From the NCBI RefSeq assembly GCF_008124885.1, contig NZ_VNHX01000009.1:62001-126000 (forward strand): 64,000 bases of DNA, read 5' to 3'. The notes under the pieces were generated by a model, which saw only the letters and a list, made by a program, of their open reading frames with translations, made no database searches and had not been told where the DNA came from. This document shows, piece by piece, positions 53,183 to 61,491 of the stretch (the first letter of the stretch is position 1; every line of letters starts with the position of its first letter). A program made the translations under genes and the position numbers. This stretch comes from Sphingobacterium allocomposti. Lineage in GTDB: Bacteria > Bacteroidota > Bacteroidia > Sphingobacteriales > Sphingobacteriaceae.

Positions 53183-53420
53183 TCTGATGGTTATTAGTTT
53201 AACTATGATCTATAATGGTGGGCTCCAATGGAGCTCCGGCTACACTTTTTTCACGTGAGGCCCTCTCTTCCTCATGTTAACAACTTATACAAAGTTACTA
53301 CCGACGGGCACGGAGGCACCGCAAGACCACACACGCTAGACAACCCACAACGGACTAATTATAAACACGTTATATGCCACACAGGTTCTTGTCTCCCCTC
53401 AGTTCGTATAATTGTTAATT

Positions 53421-53482
53421 CAAATTAACGTATTATTAACGCTTTAATAATATGTAGGATTATCCATTTATTATAACATCTT
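53421..53482 (-). promoter_or_regulatory. Regulated promoter P6 for the DUF3826-SusCD operon
   Basis: Minus strand: box 1 AAGATGTTATAA (53482-53471), 9 bp, box 2 AATCCTACATAT (the weakest copy), 21 bp, -7-like TTAATTTG (53428-53421). Spacing identical to the other five. Start codon about 238 nt downstream. Confidence 0.5.
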
Positions 53483-54065
53483 GTCATGGATTTCACTCTA
53501 AAGTTAACAAAACAACAAATACGTAAGGAAACGGTGCACATGCACCGGATTTCCGTCTCCCGATTACGTGTTACAAATTGGTCATCCTTTCTTATAGGGT
53601 TATAACTTGAGTTCGGTCTTATTTTCGGCCCAGAACGCTTTGAAATGTCTAGATTCAACTGAAAAAGAACGAAGCAATAGCGGGCAATTTCGGGAGGTTT
53701 TCCGAAAGAAACATGGTCGTTTCAAAATGAATTTGGACAAAGAAGCTAGTCGACAGGTGCACACGCATCGTTACCTGCCCTTGACGACTCCGATGAGACT
53801 GTACGAAACGCCTTAGTTGGCGTTGCTATCGAATTTCCGAGCACATAAAGAATTGGCGAACGCTGCTTTTTAATCGGGATAATGAGCCGTGGCAGACGGA
53901 CTACCCATTAAGCAGGTAAGGTATTCCCAGGCGTGAGCGAATGTAACATTATGCCTGCATTCTAGCATATTATCATGTGCCACCAAAGAAAAAAACGTAT
54001 ATTAGCATGTTGAGATAAGAATTGTAAACCCGCTGTTAGCACCATTTTCAAATCAGGAGGATACG

Positions 54066-54158
54066 ATGAGGGGTCTGGCTGTGTCTGCAAGACATATACC
54101 GGACGGAGTGAGCTCATCGAAGATAATCTGGACGTTACATATGGCCATAAAAAGATAA
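54066..54158 (+). CDS. Possible 30-residue leader ORF upstream of the AraC gene
   Basis: ATG at 54066 preceded 5 nt upstream by AGGAGG (54055-54060), a stronger Shine-Dalgarno than is usual in this phylum. It encodes 30 residues (begins MRGLAVSARH, ends WTLHMAIKR) and stops 11 nt before the AraC start. It resembles no protein I know. It could be a regulatory leader peptide or chance. Confidence 0.3.
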   Translation: MRGLAVSARHIPDGVSSSKIIWTLHMAIKR

Positions 54159-54169
54159 ATTATTTACAT

Positions 54170-55045
54170 ATGAAACCCTTGTACAGAAAACTTCCAGCAA
54201 AGTTGGAAAGTTCGTTTTCCGCAAGACACGATATCATGCCTAATTTTGGCAACGTTTGGCATTACCATGAAGAACTGGAACTACATTATACCATCCGTGG
54301 AGAGGGCGTGCGCTTTATAGGCGACAATATCAGCACCTTCTCTCCCGGCGAGATCATTCTGGTTGGCGAAAAACTCTCGCATGCGTGGCGCTGTAAAGAA
54401 GAGTACTATCAAAATAACCCCGATTATAATATTGAGGCTATCGTGCTACAGTTCTTACCCGACTGCCTTGGACGGCCCCTCCTGCAACTGCCTGAATCCT
54501 ACCTGCTCCCCAAGCTGTTTGAAAGAGCAAAAAGTGGACTTATCGTTAAAGGCAGAACCAAGGACGCCGTCGCTGAACTTATGCATGATTGTGTGAAAGA
54601 AAACGGACTGGGCAAAATTATCGCTTTACTTCAAATTCTAAAGATCCTGGCCGAAAGTGACGAGTGCGAAACCATCGTTAAGACCAAGACGACATTTCAT
54701 CAGTCGAATGAGGCCGATAATATCCGTCTAAATAATATCTTCAACCATACGCACGCCCATTACAAAGAAAACATCACCCTGGAAGAAGTAGCGAATATTG
54801 CAAACTTAAGTGTCACGTCATTCTGTCGGTACTTCAAGACGATGACCCGAAAGACGTATTACGATTTTCTCGTTGAAATACGGATCAGCCATGCCTGCCG
54901 ACTATTGGTAGAAAACAAGCTCCCTACGGAAGTCATTTGCTTCGAGTGCGGATTTAACAATGTCTCCAATTTTTACCGACACTTTAAAAAGGTCATGGGG
55001 CTGACGCCGTTGGAATATAAAAAACGCTATCTAAGCAGAAATTAG
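54170..55045 (+). CDS. AraC-family transcriptional regulator (cupin sensor)
   Basis: 291 residues. N-terminal cupin-like ligand domain about 25-110 (HYHEELELHYTIRGEG, GEIILVGEKLSHAW), linker, and a C-terminal AraC DNA-binding domain with two helix-turn-helix units: ITLEEVANIANLSVTSFCRYFK and PTEVICFECGFNNVSNFYRHFKK (cut here in parts), followed by GLTPLEYKKR. It is the only regulator and the only secure plus-strand gene in the window, placed between the left regulon and the right operon. AraC-type proteins bind direct-repeat half-sites about 21 bp apart, exactly the spacing of the paired boxes in promoters P1-P6, so it is the prime candidate activator. Ligand unknown. Confidence 0.9.
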   Translation: MKPLYRKLPAKLESSFSARHDIMPNFGNVWHYHEELELHYTIRGEGVRFIGDNISTFSPGEIILVGEKLSHAWRCKEEYYQNNPDYNIEAIVLQFLPDCLGRPLLQLPESYLLPKLFERAKSGLIVKGRTKDAVAELMHDCVKENGLGKIIALLQILKILAESDECETIVKTKTTFHQSNEADNIRLNNIFNHTHAHYKENITLEEVANIANLSVTSFCRYFKTMTRKTYYDFLVEIRISHACRLLVENKLPTEVICFECGFNNVSNFYRHFKKVMGLTPLEYKKRYLSRN

Positions 55046-55084
55046 CAGTTAGGGATTGAGGGTTAGAAGAGCTAGAAGCGGCCC

Positions 55085-55200
55085 TATCTAACCCTATTAA
55101 CCTTATCAATCTTGTTAACTTATTAACCTATCAACCATGTTAACCTTATCAACCATGTTAACCTTATCAACCTTGTTAACCTTATCAACTTATCAACCTA
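55085..55200. repeat. Tandem minisatellite, 9/18-bp unit
   Basis: About 13 consecutive units of 8-9 bp following the pattern TYAACCWTR; in the middle an 18-bp unit (TTAACCTTATCAACCATG) is repeated nearly perfectly three times. It fills the space between the convergent AraC and GH2 genes. No hairpin terminator is visible there. Confidence 0.85.
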
Positions 55201-55210
55201 TGCACCTAGC

Positions 55211-58200
55211 CTACTGCACATCTAGCGCGTCAATATATACCTCGTTTACGTCTATCCCCCGCACAACAACACGATAGGTCCCCGCGTTGATCATCGTTCC
55301 TGTGTTGGTATTGACATAATTCCACTTACCTTCCCGCGTAGGATCCATCCGAAGCTGCTCCTCCCGCTTCAATACCGTACCGTCAGGCATCTCCAGAGCC
55401 AGTGTGACAAATTTGCTTTCTTTAAAAGGATTGTGGTACTTTAGCGTAAGTGAATAGACATCGGCTACCCCTACTTTTATATCGAAAGCCAGCCAACCGG
55501 TATCTTCAGTGAACCGAAGACGCTCTTGATTTAAGAACAGCCTCCTCGCCGCCCCCCCGGAGGTGTATACCTCATTCGCCTTGTAGGTATCCGCTTTTTT
55601 TAGGTCGTATGCCGGCTGAAGGCCGCTTCTCACTGCAAAGGCAACTACCGTTCCCGGTGTCACATCAGGTAGATCAAACGGCACATCCTTATTTAACACT
55701 CTTTTATAAACCGGATAGGCCTGCCCCCGATTGTCTGTCACCGTATCGCCGATGGATTCAAATCCTTCGGGCTCCTTTCCCCCGAGGACATACACATCTG
55801 TATTCCACCGGAACTTTAAAGCGAGTCTGCCGGCCGGCGCTTTAAAGAAGTCTGCGCCATACAATGCGCCCGGAAGGTGCTGAAAAGACAGGCCACGTTT
55901 TTCATCAAACGTTTGACCTAGATCCATCCAGGACTTTACAACGGGAGCGCTCCCCTCCATCACCTCAAGGTTATAGTGCTCCCTCTGCTGCTCAGGCATT
56001 CCGCCCCCCATGGTTCCCGCGACAGCGATAGCATGGACGACCGCCTGTCCCGCTAAAATCCGGGGAAAATTAATCCGTATTTTACCCTCTTCGGCACGGA
56101 CATGGTACACCCGCTTCATCGCCACATCGTGTCCCACCTCCCTCCAGATATCGAGTTCCTTCTCAACAACCCGCCCGTTAATCGCTACATCAAAAAGACG
56201 CCGCCCGCGGGCATCCTCTCCTCCGCCTGTCCCGATCCAAGGTTCTGCAAAATAGAGCTCCACCTGGTATTCGCCGGGGGGAACGTCAAACTGATAAGCG
56301 AGCTGACCGAGGCCGTAACGGAAAGACTGAAACAGGTCCCAATCGGCCACACCTTTAATAGGATCAAAAATACGACGCTGGCTCGCAAAAAAGGGATGAA
56401 TTCCTTCATATGCATCTGTCCATGAGAAAGACCCCCAGCCCAACGCCTTGTGATAGGGTTGGTCTGCCGACCACTCCTGCCCAAAAGTGTCTACATACCT
56501 TCCTCCTCCACAGTTCACGCGGTAGAGGTAGTTTACCTGCTCCGCCCCCTTCAGGAGCGTCGACGATCGATCTCTCAAGCTATCGAAATGTGGGCTTTCC
56601 GGCAGATTGAACAATACAATGGTATCACGTGCCACTGTCCTACCTTTGTTCCTCCCTTCCACATACAAAACGTTATATTGGACGTCGACGCCGTTAAAAA
56701 CGAATGGCCTTCCAAAACCCGCCTTTTTCTGCACGCCGAAGGACGCATGACCAAGGTCGTTGAAAAGTTCGACTTCTTCACAATTCGAATATATACGGAT
56801 ATCGTTTTTTATGCCGGGCGCTAACCAACGGTTTGGCCACGTATGAGATGCGATGTAGACCATCGGATCGTTATCTCCATAATGTGCCCTGTACATAAAG
56901 TAAGCATCCGTCGGCTCACCCCAAGGTGTCAGGAGGCCCTTATAGTTGACAGGGCCGATTTTGTCTAGATCGCGAAGCCCTTCACCACCTTGTACGCGTC
57001 CGGGGTTGTCGTGGGAATTCCAGAGCCAAAGATAGTGTCCTATCGTTTCGTTCTGAACGGAATCGGCCAGGCGAAGTTTCGTTTCCAGAATCTCCGTAAA
57101 CCGATCCTCGCTATACATGGAATGATTGGGGAGGTACGGTGGTTCAGCATGCATCTCCAACGTGCGCCATGCCCCATATTCCCCCACCAGCAGCTGCTTT
57201 TTTAAATCTTCCCCATAGGTACGATGGTCGCCCCCATAGGTCCCGGTCCAGTTTTGAGGCACATCCCAATCGGTTCCTGCGCCACCGTTACAGGTAGTAA
57301 CCAAGCGTTGTATGGACGCTGTTGGGTCTAAGGATCGAATGATCTCCGTGCACTCCCTGGCAAAGTCTTCGGGAAGTGTGCTTTCGTTTTCCAGGCCCCA
57401 CAGGAATACAGATGGACTGTTCCTCCGTTCTTTGACCCAGTCGCGTAGAAGCACTTTGAAGTTCCTCCGGAAATCGTCATTATCAAACCAGATATGAGCC
57501 GCCATCTGTGTCCACAATAATATCCCGTTTTCGTCCCAGAACTTCTGATATCGTAGATTATGGGGCTGATGCGCGTCGCGGAACGAATTGAATCCCAGCG
57601 CCTTCATCTCCCCGACACGGGCCATTATTTCCTGCTCCGGGAAAGCATGTGAGCCACCAAGCTTATGTTCATATTCAGCGATACCATGTATAAATACAGG
57701 TTCTCCATTAACAAACAACTGATTTGTCCCCACCGGTTTTAACCCCTTGGGCCACCGTATCGTCCGCACGCCATAAGCTGTCTGCTCGCGGTCCAGCAGT
57801 TTCCTTCCCTCATATATGCTCGTCTCTATCGTATACAGATAAGCGTCCTTCGGCCGCCACAGGCGAGGGTTATTCACCTGTATATCAGCCAGTGAAAACT
57901 CTTCTGTCGAACGGGCCCTGATCGTTTTTTCGTTCGTTGTTGTAGCTATCCGTCTGCCTCCGGCATCCAACATGTTCGTCACGATCTTCAGCTTCCGGTC
58001 TCTTAACGAACTGTTAAAAATTTCGACGTTTTGATGAATGGTCGCATGCTCGCGCCCCGCGGTTTCGTCGTTCCAGTAGTGAACACCAAAAGGGGCAATA
58101 TTCACATCGCTCTTTATTACCAGGCTTACCGGTCTAAATATACCCATGGGTTGCGAGCCCTCCGAGAATCCCCGCTCAGACGAGCACCCCCCGTCTACCC

Positions 58201-58693
58201 AGGGGAGGTCACGGATCTCTGCAGGATGGTCGGCGCGAACAGCCAACGTGTTTGTCCGGCCGTCCGTATATAATACACCGCTGACATCAAGGGTAAACGT
58301 GGTACGGCCTCCGGCATGGTATCCCACCCTACGTCCATTTAGCCATACTGTGGCGTAGGAACCTACCCCCTCAAAGAATAGATAAAACCGTTTGTTCTTA
58401 CCTTTTTCGACGACTGTAAACGTCTTACGATACCATGCGTATCCGTGTAAGTTTCCATGTAGCAGGCGCCGATAACCACCGTAGGTATCCCAGTTGTGTG
58501 GTACATCCACCTTCTGCCAAGAGCTGTCACCACGGAATGAGATCTGCTGGAAACCCGCATGCCTCGTACTATCTTCCTCATGCATGACCGTGCGCCAGTC
58601 CTGTTCCAGCGGGATTATCCGCCGCGGCGACTGACCGTAGGCAAGTAGCATACATTGGAAGAACAGTAATGATATGAAAAAGAAGCTGCGCAT
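55211..58693 (-). CDS. GH2 beta-glycosidase with malectin and C-terminal binding modules
   Basis: 1160 residues, signal peptide about 20 residues. GH2 order: jelly roll (VDVPHNWDTYGGYRRLLHG, FEGVGSYATVWLNGRRVGYHAGG in pieces), Ig-like domain, TIM barrel with acid/base Glu437 (WGLENES) and nucleophile Glu505 (LLVGEYGAW). After the barrel follow an Ig-like segment, a malectin domain about 735-905 (VNCGGGRYVDTFGQEWSAD, GEYQVELYFAEPW) and a C-terminal carbohydrate-binding-like beta sandwich about 1030-1160. Unusually large for GH2. It acts on terminal beta-linked sugars (galactose, glucuronate or arabinose types). Last gene of the right operon, overlapping nothing; its ATG shares its end base with the GH95 stop. 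Confidence 0.9.
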   Translation of the reverse strand: MRSFFFISLLFFQCMLLAYGQSPRRIIPLEQDWRTVMHEEDSTRHAGFQQISFRGDSSWQKVDVPHNWDTYGGYRRLLHGNLHGYAWYRKTFTVVEKGKNKRFYLFFEGVGSYATVWLNGRRVGYHAGGRTTFTLDVSGVLYTDGRTNTLAVRADHPAEIRDLPWVDGGCSSERGFSEGSQPMGIFRPVSLVIKSDVNIAPFGVHYWNDETAGREHATIHQNVEIFNSSLRDRKLKIVTNMLDAGGRRIATTTNEKTIRARSTEEFSLADIQVNNPRLWRPKDAYLYTIETSIYEGRKLLDREQTAYGVRTIRWPKGLKPVGTNQLFVNGEPVFIHGIAEYEHKLGGSHAFPEQEIMARVGEMKALGFNSFRDAHQPHNLRYQKFWDENGILLWTQMAAHIWFDNDDFRRNFKVLLRDWVKERRNSPSVFLWGLENESTLPEDFARECTEIIRSLDPTASIQRLVTTCNGGAGTDWDVPQNWTGTYGGDHRTYGEDLKKQLLVGEYGAWRTLEMHAEPPYLPNHSMYSEDRFTEILETKLRLADSVQNETIGHYLWLWNSHDNPGRVQGGEGLRDLDKIGPVNYKGLLTPWGEPTDAYFMYRAHYGDNDPMVYIASHTWPNRWLAPGIKNDIRIYSNCEEVELFNDLGHASFGVQKKAGFGRPFVFNGVDVQYNVLYVEGRNKGRTVARDTIVLFNLPESPHFDSLRDRSSTLLKGAEQVNYLYRVNCGGGRYVDTFGQEWSADQPYHKALGWGSFSWTDAYEGIHPFFASQRRIFDPIKGVADWDLFQSFRYGLGQLAYQFDVPPGEYQVELYFAEPWIGTGGGEDARGRRLFDVAINGRVVEKELDIWREVGHDVAMKRVYHVRAEEGKIRINFPRILAGQAVVHAIAVAGTMGGGMPEQQREHYNLEVMEGSAPVVKSWMDLGQTFDEKRGLSFQHLPGALYGADFFKAPAGRLALKFRWNTDVYVLGGKEPEGFESIGDTVTDNRGQAYPVYKRVLNKDVPFDLPDVTPGTVVAFAVRSGLQPAYDLKKADTYKANEVYTSGGAARRLFLNQERLRFTEDTGWLAFDIKVGVADVYSLTLKYHNPFKESKFVTLALEMPDGTVLKREEQLRMDPTREGKWNYVNTNTGTMINAGTYRVVVRGIDVNEVYIDALDVQ

Positions 58694-61491
58694 TAGTTTA
58701 AGAGATTGAGGTTGGCATCAAATTGATATATTTTATCTTTCACAGTAGCCATCTCCACCGCCCTTCCTCCGCAACGGACACGCAGCAGGTTTCCCGCAGT
58801 AGATCGAATCCGCAAGCCGCTCAGCCTGCTATCTTGCCAGTGAAAATCCATCTCAAAGCCGCCGCGGGCTTTAAACCCTTTGACGTGGCCTTCGGATAGC
58901 TGCTCCGGCAGAGCCGGCAAAATATCAATATATGCCGCATGGCTTTGAACCAGCATCTCACCAATGCCGGCGGCACCGCCGAAGTTCCCATCAATCTGAA
59001 AGGGTGGGTGTGCGTCAAATAGATTAGGGTAAGATCCGCCCGCTTTGCCCGCCGGCCTTAGGAGCATCTTAATCATCTTGTACGTATGCGGCGCGTCTTT
59101 CAGCCGGGCCCAAAAGTTAATTTTCCATGCCAGACTCCAGCCCGTTCCGTCATCGCCACGCATGAGCAACGATTTCTTAGCGGCCTCCACTAAGGCCGGT
59201 GTACTATCCATGTTAATCTCATCGCCAGGATGTAAACCCCATAAATGAGAAACATGGCGATGTTTATTTTCAGGATCATCAATATCTTCGAGCCATTCTT
59301 GCAACTGCCCGTATCTCCCTATCTGATTAGGAGCAATTTTCGGGATCATGGTGTTTACGGAATCCCGCAGTGACTGATCCTCCCCAACCAACGCAGACGA
59401 TTTCACAAAGATGTTAAACAAAGCCCTTATCAGCTGGTGATCCATCGCAGGGCCTTTTACAAGCCCTCCGTTTTCAGGCGAGTTTGAGGGAGTGCTTACT
59501 AACCAGCCTGTGTGTCCGTCGCGTACAAGGAAGTCCTTGAAAAATAGTGCTGCTCCTTTGATGATGGGGTAGTACGCCCTTAAGAATGCGGTATCCTGGT
59601 TATAGCGGTAGTGCTCCCACAGATGGGTGACCAGCCATGCTCCTCCCGTGGGCCATATACCATGGTTGGCATGGTTGATAGGCGCGGTTCCTCTCCATAT
59701 ATCGGTGTTATGATGCAGCACCCACCCCCTCGCGTTATAGTATGATCTAGCCGTGCTTTTTCCGGCTTCGCTCAGCTCACGGATCATCCGGAACAGCGGA
59801 TCATGCAGCTCGCTGAGATTGAACATCTCCGTCGGCCAGTAGTTCATCTCCAAATTGATATTCGTCGTGTATTTGCTCCCCCAGGACGGTTCCAAAAGAT
59901 GGTTCCATATTCCCTGCAAATTAGCAGGCTGTGTCCCCTCCCGGGAGCTGGCAATCTGCAGATAGCGTCCATACTGTACATAAAGCGCTACCAAACCGGG
60001 GTCGTCCTCCGTTACAAACCGGCGCAAACGCTCATCGGTTGGGAGATTATCTTTTTCCGGATGGCCCAGCTGTATAGAAAAACGGTGGAATAAATTCCGG
60101 TAATCTTTGTCATGACGCTGCCATATGGCGTCCGAAGACTGCTTGTGAACATACGCGTGATGGGCCTTCGCTCGCACGAGGTAGTCTGGTGAAATATGCC
60201 TGAAGTCCTTATAGTTCGTCGCGCCAGTCAGCACGATGTCAGCGCGATTCGCGCGCTCCACATGCAGGTATCCATCCTGTTCGTAAACTTTTCCTCCATC
60301 CAGTTTCAAACTCACAAAAGAGGTTCCTTCCAGCACACCGTCTTTCACTTTTACGTGAAGCGCCAGCGTATGCTCGTCCAGTTTATACAAGCGGTGCTGC
60401 GGATGTTTGCTATCCATCGTCATGGAAAAGGAGATTCGCCCGGGAAGATCCGCCGATAGGCGAATGGCAACTGCATTGTCCGGAAAGCTGGCAATATAAG
60501 AGCGGACAAAAGAAACGCCGTCTTGCTTATATCGAACCTCCGCTACCCCGCGGTCTAAGTCGAGACTGCGGCGGTACTCACGCGTCGTTCCCTTTGGAAA
60601 CACAAACCGCAACGACCCAAAAGGCTGATAGGAAGCCTGGTATACGCCGACCTTCGGTACGTTGGCATTCTGTATCCAGTACTTCCATGTACCGGCCAAG
60701 GGAATAAAGCGGCCGTTGGCGTTCCGCAGTCCGATTGCCTGTGCTGTATCTTTATATCCTGCTATTCCGCCTTTTCCCGTTAGGTTGATTACCTGTACAG
60801 CCAATATATTCCGGCCTACACGCAACTGCTCTTTTGGGATCTTGTACACGCGTTTCTCCTGATCACCATTCTTGTGGCCGACAAGGGTGCCGTTGACATA
60901 GGTAAAATCCTGCTCACGTATTTTATTGAAATCCAATACCCAGTCAGATTGAACGTCGGTTTCCGTGAGGTGAAAAGCCGTCCGGAACCATACCGCACCA
61001 TCCACGCCTTCCAGTCCGACATCCTCCCAACCTTCATAAGAAGGTACCGCGATCGATTTCCACCCGCTGTCATTAAAATCAAAAGATGCGGGGCCATTAG
61101 ATTTGGAGCGTTCCCTTCCGATCTCCTTCAGCCACGCAGCATTATCTTCAGAAGGGCTTTTTTTTCCCATGAAATGCTCCATCGCCAATGCTTCCGCTTC
61201 GCGTTGTTTTCCGCGGTCTAAAAGCTCACGGATAGTATCTAAATAGCGATGCGCCCCCGGGCGGTCGTAAGATCGTGGCTCTCCGGTCCATAACGTTTCT
61301 TCATTAAATTGGACCTCCTCCTCGTGATCGCCGCCATAGATCATCGCTCCCAGCCTTCCGTTGCCGATAGGCAGTGCTTCCTCCCACTCCTTAGCCGGAC
61401 TGCTATACCAGAGCCTTTGCTGCGCATGAACGTTAACAATACATAGTAACCCAATCAGAAGACAAAACGGTCTATACTGCATAGCTGTCAT
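58693..61491 (-). CDS. GH95 alpha-L-fucosidase/alpha-L-galactosidase with inserted domain
   Basis: 932 residues, signal peptide to about residue 23. GH95 blocks: LWYSSPAKEWEEALPIGNGRLGAMIYGG (parts), NEETLWTGEP, then much later EGTQPANLQGIWN, TNINLEMNYWPTEMFNL with the catalytic Asn region, and FQIDGNFGGAAGI with the catalytic Asp. Between HFMGKKSP and YQASYQPFGSL, where most GH95 enzymes have a short turn, about 170 residues (112-287) are inserted; they look like a galactose-binding-type jelly roll (FNDSGWKSIAVP, AVWFRTAFHL, VGRNILAVQVINLTG). RG-II carries alpha-L-galactose and 2-O-methyl-fucose, so either activity fits. Confidence 0.9.
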   Translation of the reverse strand: MTAMQYRPFCLLIGLLCIVNVHAQQRLWYSSPAKEWEEALPIGNGRLGAMIYGGDHEEEVQFNEETLWTGEPRSYDRPGAHRYLDTIRELLDRGKQREAEALAMEHFMGKKSPSEDNAAWLKEIGRERSKSNGPASFDFNDSGWKSIAVPSYEGWEDVGLEGVDGAVWFRTAFHLTETDVQSDWVLDFNKIREQDFTYVNGTLVGHKNGDQEKRVYKIPKEQLRVGRNILAVQVINLTGKGGIAGYKDTAQAIGLRNANGRFIPLAGTWKYWIQNANVPKVGVYQASYQPFGSLRFVFPKGTTREYRRSLDLDRGVAEVRYKQDGVSFVRSYIASFPDNAVAIRLSADLPGRISFSMTMDSKHPQHRLYKLDEHTLALHVKVKDGVLEGTSFVSLKLDGGKVYEQDGYLHVERANRADIVLTGATNYKDFRHISPDYLVRAKAHHAYVHKQSSDAIWQRHDKDYRNLFHRFSIQLGHPEKDNLPTDERLRRFVTEDDPGLVALYVQYGRYLQIASSREGTQPANLQGIWNHLLEPSWGSKYTTNINLEMNYWPTEMFNLSELHDPLFRMIRELSEAGKSTARSYYNARGWVLHHNTDIWRGTAPINHANHGIWPTGGAWLVTHLWEHYRYNQDTAFLRAYYPIIKGAALFFKDFLVRDGHTGWLVSTPSNSPENGGLVKGPAMDHQLIRALFNIFVKSSALVGEDQSLRDSVNTMIPKIAPNQIGRYGQLQEWLEDIDDPENKHRHVSHLWGLHPGDEINMDSTPALVEAAKKSLLMRGDDGTGWSLAWKINFWARLKDAPHTYKMIKMLLRPAGKAGGSYPNLFDAHPPFQIDGNFGGAAGIGEMLVQSHAAYIDILPALPEQLSEGHVKGFKARGGFEMDFHWQDSRLSGLRIRSTAGNLLRVRCGGRAVEMATVKDKIYQFDANLNLLN

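Larger units (their letters stand above)
53183..54169. other. 987-bp intergenic region between divergent units
   Basis: Left part: leader of about 238 nt and promoter P6 (53421-53482) for the DUF3826 operon. Middle (about 53500-54050): no convincing gene; the short frames show no family resemblance. Right end: a 30-codon leader ORF (54066-54158) with a strong Shine-Dalgarno in front of the AraC gene. I found no TAnnTTTG element for the AraC gene. Confidence 0.55.

Noticed and set aside
53607..53816. Possible small gene or transposase remnant in the gap before the AraC gene
   Set aside because: The 69-residue frame shows no motif, no ribosome binding site and no flanking inverted repeats.
55085..55200. 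CRISPR array
   Set aside because: The units are contiguous 8-18 bp repeats without spacers, and no cas genes are present.
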